From Setaria digitata (Eukaryota > Nematoda > Chromadorea > Rhabditida > Setariidae): a stretch of DNA of 64,000 nucleotides. A program made the position numbers and the translations under genes. Below the pieces are notes generated by a model. That model had not been told where the DNA came from. It searched no databases and saw nothing but the letters and a program-made list of their open reading frames with translations. Shown here piece after piece: positions 38,727 to 51,051 of this stretch. The stretch is from the NCBI GenBank assembly GCA_003640385.1, contig RCAB01000147.1, positions 1-64,000 of the forward strand, given 5' to 3'. Every line of letters starts with the position of its first letter. Position 1 is the stretch's first letter.

Positions 38727-41700
38727 TTAAACAATGGGATCAGCCCAGACGCAATCTTCTTCAATTTTCAAATTGTACTTCGAGCTGGCATTTTTATATT
38801 CAGATGTTACAATTCGGAACCATCCATTTTCGCCCTAAAAATTTCAGCAATAGCAAATTTGCCTTATTTTGAGTTATTTATTTTTTTTTTTTTTTTATGC
38901 TACATTTTCAACAAACAACTGCAGCTTCATCCTTATTGGATTCGATAATGTGAAGTTGTCTCCAGTCTGGATTTGAACTAATTCCTGTATTCTTATTCAC
39001 AATTATACCTAGAGACGACTGAGCACATACCCATGGTGTTCCCCAGCTATTTCTACCAATCCAGTACGGTACACCAGAATCATGATCAACTCCCCAACCG
39101 TGAACAGATATAATATGATCAATTTCTTCATCCGATTTTTCACTGTAAATCCCTCCTCCATATGTTCCAAATGCCTTTGTGGCAGCAATACCACATCTGC
39201 AATTGTCAAATTCTTTAATGCTTTGCAGTTTCCAAATGATCTCGACAATTAGCTCTTTAGATAAATGCAATTATCAGCTCTCACTATTAATTTGAATTCC
39301 AACATCTGAAAATTTGAAGGATTACAGTAGAATAGACTAATTCTGGATCGAACGTTTGAAGTTGTAGGATTGATTTCTAGGCTTGTAATTTTTCAATTCC
39401 ATGAAGTTTCTGACATTGTGATTTATTGACTAATTCAGAGCTCACTGTTCCGGATTACGCTCATAATTTAACTTTTATCTTTTTTTTTTTCTTATTCAGT
39501 AAAAGAACTTCTTCACTTTTTCAACATTTAATTTTTTAAATTTGCACAATTTTAAGTTTTTCTGTAATTACGCTGAAAGCATACGCCACTGGCCCATGGT
39601 GAAAAATTTCAGCTTTCATCTTCTGCAAACCCGAAACAGTGCCGTAATTCTTCACTTTATACGTGGTGTAGTTGCTTATGGAGAAACATGAGCCAGGCCA
39701 ACAAGAACCACACCTGTTGTAAGGTGAGCAATCTGTAAATTATTATTTCAGTTGGCACAGCTTCCGTTCTATTTAAATTTAAGACTTGATTTGTATTTCT
39801 AACGGAAAAATTAGAATCTGGAAACAATGAGTCGTACTTCCATCTCTTGCTTGATAATTGTTGCAAGTTTCGTGTGGTATACCATGTTCATGGGCATATT
39901 TATAAACACCACCAGGTTCACCACCTTCGCAACTACCAGCACCAGCACAGTCGATAACCTGAAAGTGGAACTACGAAATCATAGTCCACATGGTGGTGGA
40001 ACAGATTGATTACTCGTCTTATCCCTAGATTTAGTGACCAGACAGCTACTGTCTTTCAATTAATTACTTCATTTATCCCTGGATAATATCTAATCTGTTG
40101 ACATTTCTCAAAAAAGAACCTCCTGAATGGAAAGATAAGCAGATGGCCATGCTCCTTTCCTTTTGATATTGAAACGATCAGCTAGCGCACTTGTCGCACC
40201 TAGATTTGATACATTTATTTTCTTGTTCCCTTCATAATTTATACCGATACGATAAGATTATTTGATATAAATTTGTGGAAAATAAAGAGGGTAATGATAA
40301 ATGAAAAAAAAAAAAAAAAACTTACCACAAGCCCAGCATGATCCACAATCTGAAATTTTCAAAAAGTCTTAATTGTCACTAGTTTATACTGAAGACTAAA
40401 ATTAAAATTTCATTTAAAAGAAAAGGATTGAGATTTTAGAAGAAAAAAGTGCCATCTGTAATGTATAAAGTGAATGGAGATTTAGAGCAGTGAATCTTAG
40501 TTGGAATCAGTGCAGTTGTCAACGTAAATTAATTTTATAGAAAACCCGCATGTTGAGAATCGCTGAAGTCTTGGAAAGCACTTCTATATTCTGTTTGCTT
40601 CCTACAAAAAACTCAAATGCTTGAAGAAGTGATCGACGAACAGAACAAAACGTCCATGTTCAGCCGACTCAGGATTCAATTTTCGAAGCACTGATTGTCG
40701 TAATTGAAGAATAAAATTTTATCAGTGGCATGATCAGGAAAGGATGTGCTGACCTATTGGTGACACTTCAAAAGAATTATTTAGCCATAAGAATCCAGTT
40801 ATTAATTTCCAGCGTAATTGAAGTACTAGGGTGAAGGAATGGCTGATGTGGCTAATTCTTCGGTTGCATTAGTTTGGTGATTACTCTTAAATGACCATAG
40901 ATAGCCAAGTATTGATTGATAAGCGATTTATTTTTTCTTCATCCTCAAAGCCATCATAGTTTCGCACAAATTTGCTAAATTAAAATTGTCCACTGTTGCT
41001 AATCACATGAATTTACTAATCATCTTGATAGTCTAAGAATGGAGTAGAAAGAATAATCAATCAATCATTTAAAGAACAGCAAGTTTTAACTCAGTAGCAC
41101 AATTACTTCAACATTTGCCCCAAAATTTTAGATTTCAGCACTTACTGCTGCTGATCTGTGTCAACTACCATCTTGTATAAACTGCAAAAATAAGGTTGAA
41201 ATTTGTGAAGATTCTGATGGCTGGTTTTACCAAGATGAAGCTGGCTAAGACAGATTTAAAATCGATGATCGACTATCACATCAGGACGAAGACTCTCCCT
41301 TACATTAATAATGGTCTGAACAGTGAGATTTCTGAAGTTTGATATATTGCTGAGGAGGAGTAATAACTTGAATCAAGTTCACTTGGCATACACTTGACTA
41401 ATTCACATTTCTTGTTAGTGGAAACAAGAAACCTACACTGTGGAATATGCTGATTACGGTCAACACTAGCATAATTCACGCCATTTACGTTACGCCAGTC
41501 CCACGCTATGGGTAAATCATCAAATTTGTAATTGTCTATTTCGTACAATCGCGGATAGGTTCTGAAATAGATCAGAACTTATTTAGACTGAAAGTCTTCC
41601 TGCAGTATGCTTTAATTTTTTATTTTTTAAAAAGGCAGAAAAAAACTTGTAGATATAACACATTTCATTTCTATCAACTTCAAACTGATAACAGTCTACT

Positions 41701-41932
41701 TCACACGGAAATAAGTTCCGTAAAGTTCTGAAATTTGAAGTGACACATAAAGTCAAGGAAGACAAACTTACTTATGTTGATAAATTTTCCCAGTACGTTT
41801 ATAACAACCATGAAGATTATAGCCATTTCTGGAACTCAAATCGATTCCTCTGGATAGTTTTGTTGCCGACAAAACATCCGTGAAAGTAATGGAAAGAATA
41901 AAATGAAACGGCAGCAAAAGAGGGAGAAGCAT
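38727..41932 (-). CDS. cpz-1: Cathepsin Z/X papain-family cysteine protease
   Basis: A secreted or lysosomal carboxypeptidase-type cysteine protease; in filarial worms and C. elegans CPZ acts in moulting and cuticle remodelling (established). Eight exons in transcript order: 41932-41772, 41561-41437, 40349-40326, 40199-40120, 39958-39838, 39732-39585, 39196-39031, 38834-38727, all in phase, 310 residues (human CTSZ 303). A hydrophobic signal peptide ([15 protein letters not shown]) leads a short propeptide typical of CTSZ. The mature part has [18 protein letters not shown], the CTSZ-specific HIP insertion (RNQHIPQ), Cys100 in YCGSCWACG, His247 in [10 protein letters not shown], Asn269 in RNSWG, and the ending WADPIV. 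Residues CNNYQARD and GPVACGIAAT also match the family. The catalytic Cys is on a 24-base exon. Confidence 0.95.
40326..40349 (-). other. 24-nt micro-exon carrying the catalytic cysteine of cathepsin Z
   Basis: The minus-strand exon is bounded by TTTCAG and GTAAG and encodes (Y)CGSCWAC(G). It is in phase 1 at both ends, so skipping it would remove exactly eight residues, including the nucleophile, without shifting the frame. Confidence 0.85.
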
Positions 41933-44900
41933 TGTAAAAAGAATTGAAATGTATCCTGAGTTAAGCGGAAATCAATGAAGATGAACTAATTAAATAATGA
42001 GCAAGAAGGAGCATAGGAATGTAGAGTTTGAATGAGAGATATATGTTATAATTGTAAGTAATGAAAGTCTGAATAGGACAGGGTATAACAACTGTGTTAC
42101 ACCTGGTTCCATTCAGCTCAACAGAACATCTATCTCCATTTTTCCTGCTCTATTATTTATTTTATTTGAGCATGATAAGGAATGATGATAATTTTTTTCG
42201 TCTTTTCTTCTTTCCATTCCAGTTATGCCTCAGCACCTTTTCTTATCAGTAAATTCCTATCTTTATCAATCAGTTGGTCAGTCAGTCTTTTATCAGGGAA
42301 TGGATAACGTATGAATAAATTATAATCAGTTCAGTTACTAACAAATGATTAAAGAGGAATTACTACTTTATAATTGATGTGATCATCAATAATTTCTGAT
42401 TCATTGAAGTTTAGCTGTATTTTAGAAATAATTTCTAATTTTGTATTATTTAATTTACAGGTGATTTAAGTATAATATTACCCATTAGTCTGCAACAATT
42501 TGATGAACATCATCATGCTTACTGTTGAAAACAAAAAAAAAAGATTATAGAGTGCTGTCACTGAATCCACGATGTCCTGAAAGAGTAAAGAAAAAATGTC
42601 TGTATTTAATAAAAATAAACGCTTCGAAGTACTTTGTTTTTTCATATGAGAGTACAATTAATACAACAAATTATTCTTATAATTAAGTACTATTTTTTTT
42701 TTCGTTTTTTTTTTTGTTTAAAGTTTTATTGAACTAATCAGTTGACCACTAATTTTTTTTTCTAAGGGTAATTAACATAATCAACTGCTCTTGTAAGTCA
42801 GATAATAAATAATAATTTGAATTAGTTGTGACAAATATGGCAGAATTTTGTATCAAACTTAATTAATTTTAAACGATTGCAAACACAGCAAACAACATTT
42901 TTAACCAAATTTAACAGAATAAATGATTAAATTGCTGATTGAAAACTTCAGTAATTTGTTTCATTTTAATATCATACCTTTCTTTCCTTCCGAGTTGTTT
43001 GTCACCATACATAAGTTTGTTTTCACTTAACGAAGCAGATGGAATGGAACACTCGTTCATTACTTTCTTGTCTCAAATACTGGTAGAAAACAAAATCAAA
43101 TCTATTTTTTTTTTCCTTCAAAATATTATAAAACTAGGAAAATGAATCGACCAAAAAGTTTATTAGTTTCTTATCTGAATTAAAGTATTAAAAAAAAAAA
43201 AAAAACTTGCAACAATAAATAGCCGAAACATAAAGAATAAACAATACTTTTTACTTAGTCCATTGATTTTTTAATTGGATCCCGATCTAATTTGGCACTA
43301 TAAAGCAACAGCTACATGTGATCTGAAAATGAAAATAATCTTCAAAAAGAAAAAAGAAAAAAAGAAAAAATTCTCCCAACGACAATAACAAGTTTTTGAA
43401 GCACTGGAATTTGTAGTTTTTCCTCTGAATTTTATTTCAAGTGTAATTATATAAAAGTTCGCTTCTGGGAAAAACATCAAAGTATTGTCTTAAACTTTCC
43501 TCTTTTTTTAAGATTAAATTTAGCACTAAGTTCAAATTTTAACAACGAAGACACAACTTGTTTATTAACAATTATAACAAATCAGAAAATGAGTTGTTTC
43601 TATCGCTTTTTTTTCTTTCTTAACAAATTGTTAAATGACAAGACCGTCAACTACGCTTACATATGCGTCAAATCTTAATTTTTCCTTTTAATTGTTTTCC
43701 TTCAGACTTTATCATAAATTTCTTTAAATTTTCAGAACTCTCATTCGTGGCCATAATGCCATAATATTCGCAAACAGACTTGTTATAATTTGCTTTAGAC
43801 TGTTATTCTAGTATCTCTTTAAATTTTAAAAATTGATTCAAACTGGAAAGTACCACTTCAATTTTGCTTTCATCTTCACAAGAGCGATTCTCGTCTCGAT
43901 TATTTTATATTATCAATTATTCAAACAGTAATAATATTAGTTACTGAATCAAACTTCTGGATAAATTGGCCAATGCTTCGAAATAAACATTTATCATGAT
44001 CCAGAGAGCTTTTTTTTTTCAAGATCCGATATTAAAAGTGGGATATGCTTAATGAAGTGATGAGCAAACTGTTTCATAACTTCGGAAGTTATAAAGAGAT
44101 TGTAGAAAAGATATCTGATAGGTAGCTATATGGTAGACTTATTACTAGCTCAATACTTCAATGATTAGCGCCAACGCTTAATGATAAGATGTGATAAAAA
44201 TAGTGTATCAAACTTATTACACACTGAACAACTCATGTTTAACACATCGTAAGGCAATAATTAATGATGAAATTGATTATTTGTGCCATTATGATGACAA
44301 GTTCTTTTTGGCTTCCGTATACAATCCCTTTAATTCAGTTTCGGCACTTTTTCTATCGTTCTCTTTTCTCTCAGTGTTATTTTCCATTAAGCTTATAATG
44401 CCTTACACTCCCATTAATAGAACTTTTTCTATTTTTTTTAGATGTCCCTCTCTTCAAAGTATTGCTGTTTTTGTGAAGCTTTAACTACTGCCTTCCATTT
44501 CACTTCAGTTTTCCGTTTAAATTTTCCTTTTCAAAACATCAAATACCTCTCTTCCATCTCATTCACTCTGATCATTATTTATCTCTGCCCAAAATCTTTG
44601 TCACACTTTGTCACTGTCATCACTATCATTGTCATCATTGTCACCATCATCGTCATCGTCATCGTCTTATTGATGTTGATGATGATGATAGTGCCGATGA
44701 TGAGACAATGTTTTTGCTTTGTCTCATATCATTTCAACCTTACCTTACTCTCCCATACTCACACTGCTCCATCTTATCACAAATTATGATAATATCGATT
44801 GATAATTAACAGTTCATTCTTCTCTTAAAATCAATCAGTCTTTCCTCTGTTCTTCACATTTGCCTGTCTATGATTATCAGAAACAGATAGAGAGACTACT

Positions 44901-47900
44901 TTGCATTCACTTAACAGCAATCAGCCGGTAGCTATCACGCAAATATCACTAATAGAACTAATCATTATATCTTCTTGGCATTAAGCCAAATTGATTTTGG
45001 AAAAAGTTTGTAAATTTATATGGAACAAAATTTGCCCACTTTTTTCTTCTACTACCGCTTAGATAAACTAATTAATTTGATTAACTTGAATGTGGATGAA
45101 AATAAAGCAGTAATAGCATATTCCCAAATATTACCTTCTCTTTCTCCTTCTAGTATTAACCTGAAATTACCGGTTACCACTGAGTAGACTTTTGTTTCAT
45201 CCACTCTTAGCACTCATTATGCTTATCCTCTTTCCAATAGCATTACTATCCCTTTTTTAAGAAACATTTAACTTTTTCATTTATGTGAATTTCAACAAGC
45301 ATTTTAAACTCCACAAACTTATAGCAATGCTAATTTTGAACCTTTTTTTTTTTGTTCCAAAGAATATTTCCATTTTTTTCAGCAAAGTGTATGCTAATTT
45401 CTGCTCTTACATTAGTATAAAATGCATCGAAAATGGCATGTTTAAAACGAAACGAAGATGTCATTAATCTTGCGTAAAGATGAAGTAAAAGTACCGACAA
45501 TTCTTATTACCATCTGCAGTAATTCACAAAATGATGCTAAAGATGATAGGAGGATTCGGAAGATCTCAGGTCAGCTATATTTAATCAATTTAGCATACTA
45601 ATTGTATTTCAGTAGCGCTGTAATATTGAACTGAAAAGCTCATCCGGATTTTTATTCATACTAAGTTTCAATCAGTGGATTCAGGAATAAAACCCTGAAC
45701 TGTTGCTAACCTCGTACTAATTTCATTCTTCTTGCAGTTATTAAAATCACTAATTGCTCGTTCTTATTACATTCAGCGTTCATCGAGACTGTCTAATTTT
45801 TTTCATAATGGCAGTAGAAAAAAGTTGAGATTTGATATTTCTGAGTGTGTTTTCATCCAGACATCATTAAATTAATTAATGAATTTAATGAAAAAAAAAA
45901 AGACGAACAGGAACGAACTGTCGACATTATATTACACTTTTGCGGAATTCTTTTACGCAATTTTTTCTTTTTCTATGAAATGAATTTTTTCGAGAATTAT
46001 GAACTGGTCATATCACTTTATGCATTTATCTATCCGTATTGTGTTTGTCAGCAAATAAAATCTATGAAACATAACTTTTCCCCCTAATGCAGCATTAAAA
46101 AAATCATCTGTACTGACCCGAATAATCTTGAACATCTCAAAAGGATTTCAGGTAGCAAAAATTAAACCTTTTCTGGACTGAAATGATATCATCTCATATA
46201 TTTATTTATTCTGATTCTATCCAATCCAGCACTTATAGCTTCTTTCATGTTTTCGTCTTCTGTCGATACAACAGTAATTGCAATTCTGGATGGCGAATTT
46301 CTCAAATTAATGAAGGAAGAGTTTTGATTGTTATAAGAATGTCGCATCATCTGAAGTGTGGAATCGCTTGAGGAGATAAGATCTCTGGCTAGTACTATTT
46401 TGGAAGAAGCTAAGAGTTAGTATCACATCCAAATTGTTACTGTTCTTTGTCTAAAAAAACAAAAAAATTTAAATCCAATTCAGCCGGCAAGCAAATGCTT
46501 TGAATTTCTTTCTTTTGAAACATTCTTTCATCTTGTGGGATAAGTCCATTATTATTCCATTTCTGTAATTATCTTTCTCAGCTTTCATCTCATATAATAA
46601 TAATTGGGGACAGTGAGAAAGAAGGCAACGTAAATTCGAAGCAATTTAATGATTGCTATAAACATGATGATACTCGTAGTATCACTACGTTTTCAAAAGT
46701 TGTATTAATTTCAAATCAAAAGAGCCGGAAGAGAAGATGTAAGAAATGCTTCGAATAATTTATGATTAATTTCGGGTCGTTAATATCGTAAATGGATTTG
46801 CAACATATCGCAAAATATACTTGCTTCTTAATGTAACATTTTAAATTGACTTTCCTCTATTCTTCCAGTAATCTTCGGGTTGTCGGTGCTGACTGGTTAA
46901 TTAATCGTAAGAAAAAGAAGGATGCTAATTAATGCACTTCTATGTCATTGCATTATCATTATACTACCTTAATTGTTCGTCTCATTTCATCATGTTCTTT
47001 TTGGTAGTTTTTTTTTTTCAATGAGGATAAAAGAAAGATATCATTTCTCGGATTTACACAAAATCCAGACTTTCCAATGGTCAATCAGATGCATAAGAAG
47101 AAGGGAAATTTTACTAAATCTTACGTAAACTATCGTTCGATCAAAATCAGAAATTTACTTTACATGTGAAAATTGAATGGAGCAGATGATGATGATAGAT
47201 GAAATGAGAGAGAGTGTTTGTGCTTGAGCTTGAGCTTCATTTCTCGGCTACTTGAACTTGTTGTATGTGAGTTCTGAACATTCTCAACACCTTTTCTTTT
47301 TCAAATTTTCAAGAGAAAATAATGTTGCGAAGATCGCAGGGCTACAGATTTTCAGTGCTTCACGCCTCAGTCGTAAAGATCTGAGCAGGTTTCAGCACCA
47401 CTTAAGCTCAAAGGTACTTTACTTCGAACTTTTTCTCGCCATCATCGTCTATGCCAAGCATCAAAAGAAGCAGGATTGAAGCTCATTCACAAACGGAATG
47501 GTTTGCTAGACTGATATAAGTAATATAAACTGATAACTAATTGATAATTGTTAAATAGATAAAGCACTGTCTCTTGATATACATAACCTAGCATTTTACG
47601 ACAGTAGCTTTTCAGTGATAGCCATTGCGTTTATGATAGAAAGGGCCTAGTAGGACGTTCCTTGTATTTAAGATAGACCTTTAAACTCAACATCAAAGTT
47701 TAGTGATCGCAAAAAATTAGAAATCTTTATCAGTTAGGGTGGTGATAAAACAAAACAATATAAAAAGGCATAATGACTTCTGGTTAATAAAAGTTATTAA
47801 ATAATTAAGAAAACATTGACTACTGTGAGAATGTGCAAGAATTTTAAGCCCATTTTAGCAAAATCTTCATTTCTCTCATTAAAATTCTACCCCAAAATTT

Positions 47901-48982
47901 CCCAATTTAAAGTATCGATCAATCATTTCAGAGTAGTAAGCAAACATACTTCATATTTCAGTATTCTATGTTATCGAAAATTCTCAATTTTTCCTTTTTT
48001 TTTTTTTTATAATTTATATTGACTATAACAAATGGGCAGGACGTTTAATAAAATTGCCATAATTTCGAATAAGAATTAGAAGCAACATGGATGAATGGAA
48101 TTTGCAAGCAGAGAGAGCCATTCCTAATTGATTTTGGTTTTATTTGTCGTTTTCAAAAAAATTTCTTATATTCATTTAAAGCAAGTAACAATTTTTTTTT
48201 TTTTTCGAATTTTCGATTTTTATTGTCTTCTATTCTTTAACTAATGCGGCTTCCTACAATTTGGCATTGTTCATTAAATCTACTTGTGACACACTTTCTA
48301 CTATACCATTTGAGCATTCTCATTTACTTGTAATTTTAAATATTTAAATCTCCATACCAATCACAACCTCATCTATAATAACAGGTAGCGAACTGTTGTT
48401 GTTGTTGTGTACAGAATGTCTTTCCTAAAAGATGTATAGTACCAATGAACAGGTTGAGATTTTTAATTTTTTACAAATAATGAATAACGCACAGTAATTG
48501 GGCATATTCATTTTGTTTGAAATTATTTTACGCTTTACTAAACATTTTACCTTATTGTCGTCTAGCTTTTATTATTACTTTTTTTTTTTTTTTTTACTTT
48601 TCAACTTATTCAATAATCTTTCAAATGTTCGAGACACAAGTAGAGTTCATCGTTGATTGCAAGTTGTTGAAATTTCGATATTAAAAAAAAAAAAAAATCC
48701 ACCAAAAACTTAAACTGTGTTAATTGAAGTTCACCGCGGTATGGCATAACAGTTTGGAAGCGAAAAATTATTTGAAGGAATGAAATATTGTGAGCTGCCG
48801 GTGAGAGTAATAATGATTTCACCGACAAATTTGCATAAAGTTTTGGACAAATATACTTCGTTCAGGAATGACGAAGATTTTAGCTTATTGTTGTTGCATT
48901 TTTTTATTGTTTAATTAATTCTTTCATTTTAAATTGGTCGTAATAATTTGTATTTGTCAGGAGAATGACTGGTTGTACTGAA
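41933..48982. other. Gene-poor AT-rich stretch
   Basis: About 7 kb with no exon I can support on either strand. Open frames are short, low in complexity and lack paired splice sites. It contains homopolymer runs and the TCA/GAT trinucleotide tract near 44.6 kb. It could hold upstream control sequence of cpz-1, distal control sequence of the p66 gene, or non-coding transcripts; nothing in the sequence decides this. Confidence 0.55.
44610..44704. repeat. Imperfect TCA then GAT trinucleotide tract able to fold back
   Basis: An imperfect run of TCA/ATC units (44610-44667) is followed, after a few bases, by GAT units (44670-44690 and 44696-44703). The two halves are complementary and could pair as a hairpin in single-stranded DNA or RNA. 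No coding role is supported. Confidence 0.75.
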
Positions 48983-49234
48983 TCAAAATGGCTTTTCTAT
49001 ATATTCAGTTTTAATCAAGGTCAGATTACTGCAAGTCGATGTACCGCAATGGTGATGTGAAATTTGCAGGAAAGTATAACGCGGAATGTCGTTCACTGCA
49101 AACGGACGGTAAGGAATCTTTCCGGAATGAGTTACGGAGTGTTTGTTAGGAGGTGTCGATGGCATCTTCGGAAAGTTTTGTGAATTATTAGAAGTGTGAA
49201 GTGCCATCGTGCCGTTGCTGTCGATCGATACCAA

Positions 49235-50099
49235 TGAGCAGAGGAAACTTTTATTAACATTTCAAAAATCCCTTTAATCGATAAAAATTATTCGGTTCAG
49301 TTCGATTCGGTCCAGTGCTTGTTTGATTGGTATTGATGGCCTACCGCTGTCACTATTTCTAACCTCCACTTACCCGACCTCATCTCTCTAACTACCCAAT
49401 CTTACCCGTAATTATCCCAACCTTCTGTTTTCCTCTTAAGCAGCGTTACACGATGACACCTTACGAGAGTACTATTTGGACCGATGAAAATCCAAATTTC
49501 TTCTTTTTATCTTTTCCTCTCTCTCCCTCTCTCACTCTCCCCCTCTTTCATTCCTAAATATATCAACACATTATCTTTTTGATATTGGCTTTTTTCACCA
49601 CCGTTCTTCTAATTTTGGCCTTTAATTGCATTCATTTGAGAAAAGATGTCTCTTTCTTTTCCTCCCTCTTTTTCGTTCTGTCTCTCTCTACTCTTTTTCT
49701 TTTATTTGAAAAGAAATAATTAAATAAGAAGAAATTTCCGAAAACTTGAGACTCATTAAATCCTTCAAATATCTATTGTGGAACGAGAGTATACCACAAT
49801 ACCACGTCATCTTTGTTACGGTTCGGTTCTCTACAATCTCTATTTCAGACTTCCTGATTCTCACTGATTATTCCAATCCGTTATCAGTCGAATACGTTGA
49901 TCGATAACTGGAGTAAATGATCTTCTTGTCTTGCAAAGTTTTTTTTTTTTTAACAATAAGCAATTGTTATCATTCATTTTTTTCAAAATGAAATTTCTTT
50001 AAACGAAAAAAGCCAGTTCCACTTGCTTGCAAAGTAACTAACCTTCCTGTTTTTTGGTACACCTCCTCTGTAACCTTAATATCTTTTTTCCTGATACAG
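49235..50099. other. Gene-poor stretch with pyrimidine-rich tracts
   Basis: It contains CT-rich runs near 49500-49560 and 49660-49720 and a T run near 49940. I see no exon with support. Confidence 0.5.
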
Positions 50100-50335
50100 C
50101 TATAGTACTCATTCTCCTCTGTGATGACGACTCTTTCCAAACCAACAATAGCTTTCTTGGTTTAGGAGCTATAAAAAGAAATAAATTACCTTCTCTTCAC
50201 CGGAAATTAAAAATAAAGCAATGTCACGTTAACTGTTGCACAGATTGTTCTCCGCTTGAATGTCGAGAAATTCCGTCACAATTTGAATGCCGGGGAACAC
50301 GGCAACGAGTAATTTCATTTCCTCCTTTTCCGTAA
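50100..50335 (+). CDS. Candidate terminal exon of a cysteine-rich peptide (weak)
   Basis: A good acceptor (polypyrimidine then GATACAG) opens a frame of 78 residues ending at TAA. It begins with a hydrophobic stretch (AIVLILLC), continues through a basic region (KRNKLPSLHRKLKIK), and ends with a six-cysteine cluster spaced C-x3-C-C-x2-C-x4-C-x8-C. That layout resembles a small secreted cysteine-rich peptide, but I recognise no family. The frame needs an upstream exon ending in phase 1, which I could not identify. It may be chance. Confidence 0.22.
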
Positions 50336-51017
50336 AATTTATCAGAAAACCTCAAACATTATGCCGTAAAGTGAAATGTTTCACGTCCGCTATACGTCTG
50401 CTGAACATCATATTTCGTTTGACCTGGAATGTGGGTCCTTCGTAATTTACTGGAGTGTTATAATTTGTCCTCTTTGTGACTAGGTGGATGTCCTCTACTT
50501 CACTAGGCTGTACGTAAGATGATGCATTTATTTTAGATTACGATTTTGTTTTTCTTTTATTTTAATAAATATGTATTCATGGATAATCGATCCGGAAAAT
50601 CTTTCTAGAGGCGACGGTCTCAATCAGGAATATAATTTTTCATATAATTCTCTCTAACAGACAGTAGTTAATATGTTCTGACCAAATTTTACTATTTGCA
50701 TTTCTGCTACATCTCCGAATGCATCGTAGAAATAAATGCGATTGATTTTAGCAAGATTCCAACAATACTAGTTGTTTACAGAGATTTAATTTATATATTA
50801 ATTTGGCTCAAAAAATTTACCGTAGACTTGATTAATTTAAGAATAAATTTCATATTTTATAACTGATTGAAATTTAAATCGTTGTTAGGTTTATAACTGA
50901 CATTAAAATCATTTCGGTAGTTAGTAATCGATTTCGATATGCAAACATTGGTTAGTGATGATTGACAATATACCTATTTACTTAGAAGCCTCGACTTGGA
51001 AAGGGTAAAGGGACATT

Positions 51018-51051
<34 letters not shown>

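Noticed and set aside
38908..39248. Continuous frame past the cathepsin Z exon, ending EAAVVC
   Set aside because: The frame runs through the GTATGT donor at 39030 into an intron. The true last exon is 38727-38834, which restores GENGWFRIV and the ending DPIV.
44191..44789. Overlapping plus-strand frames of 97 and 115 codons
   Set aside because: They are Phe/Ile/Ser-rich with a trinucleotide tract and have no splice partners or conserved motifs.
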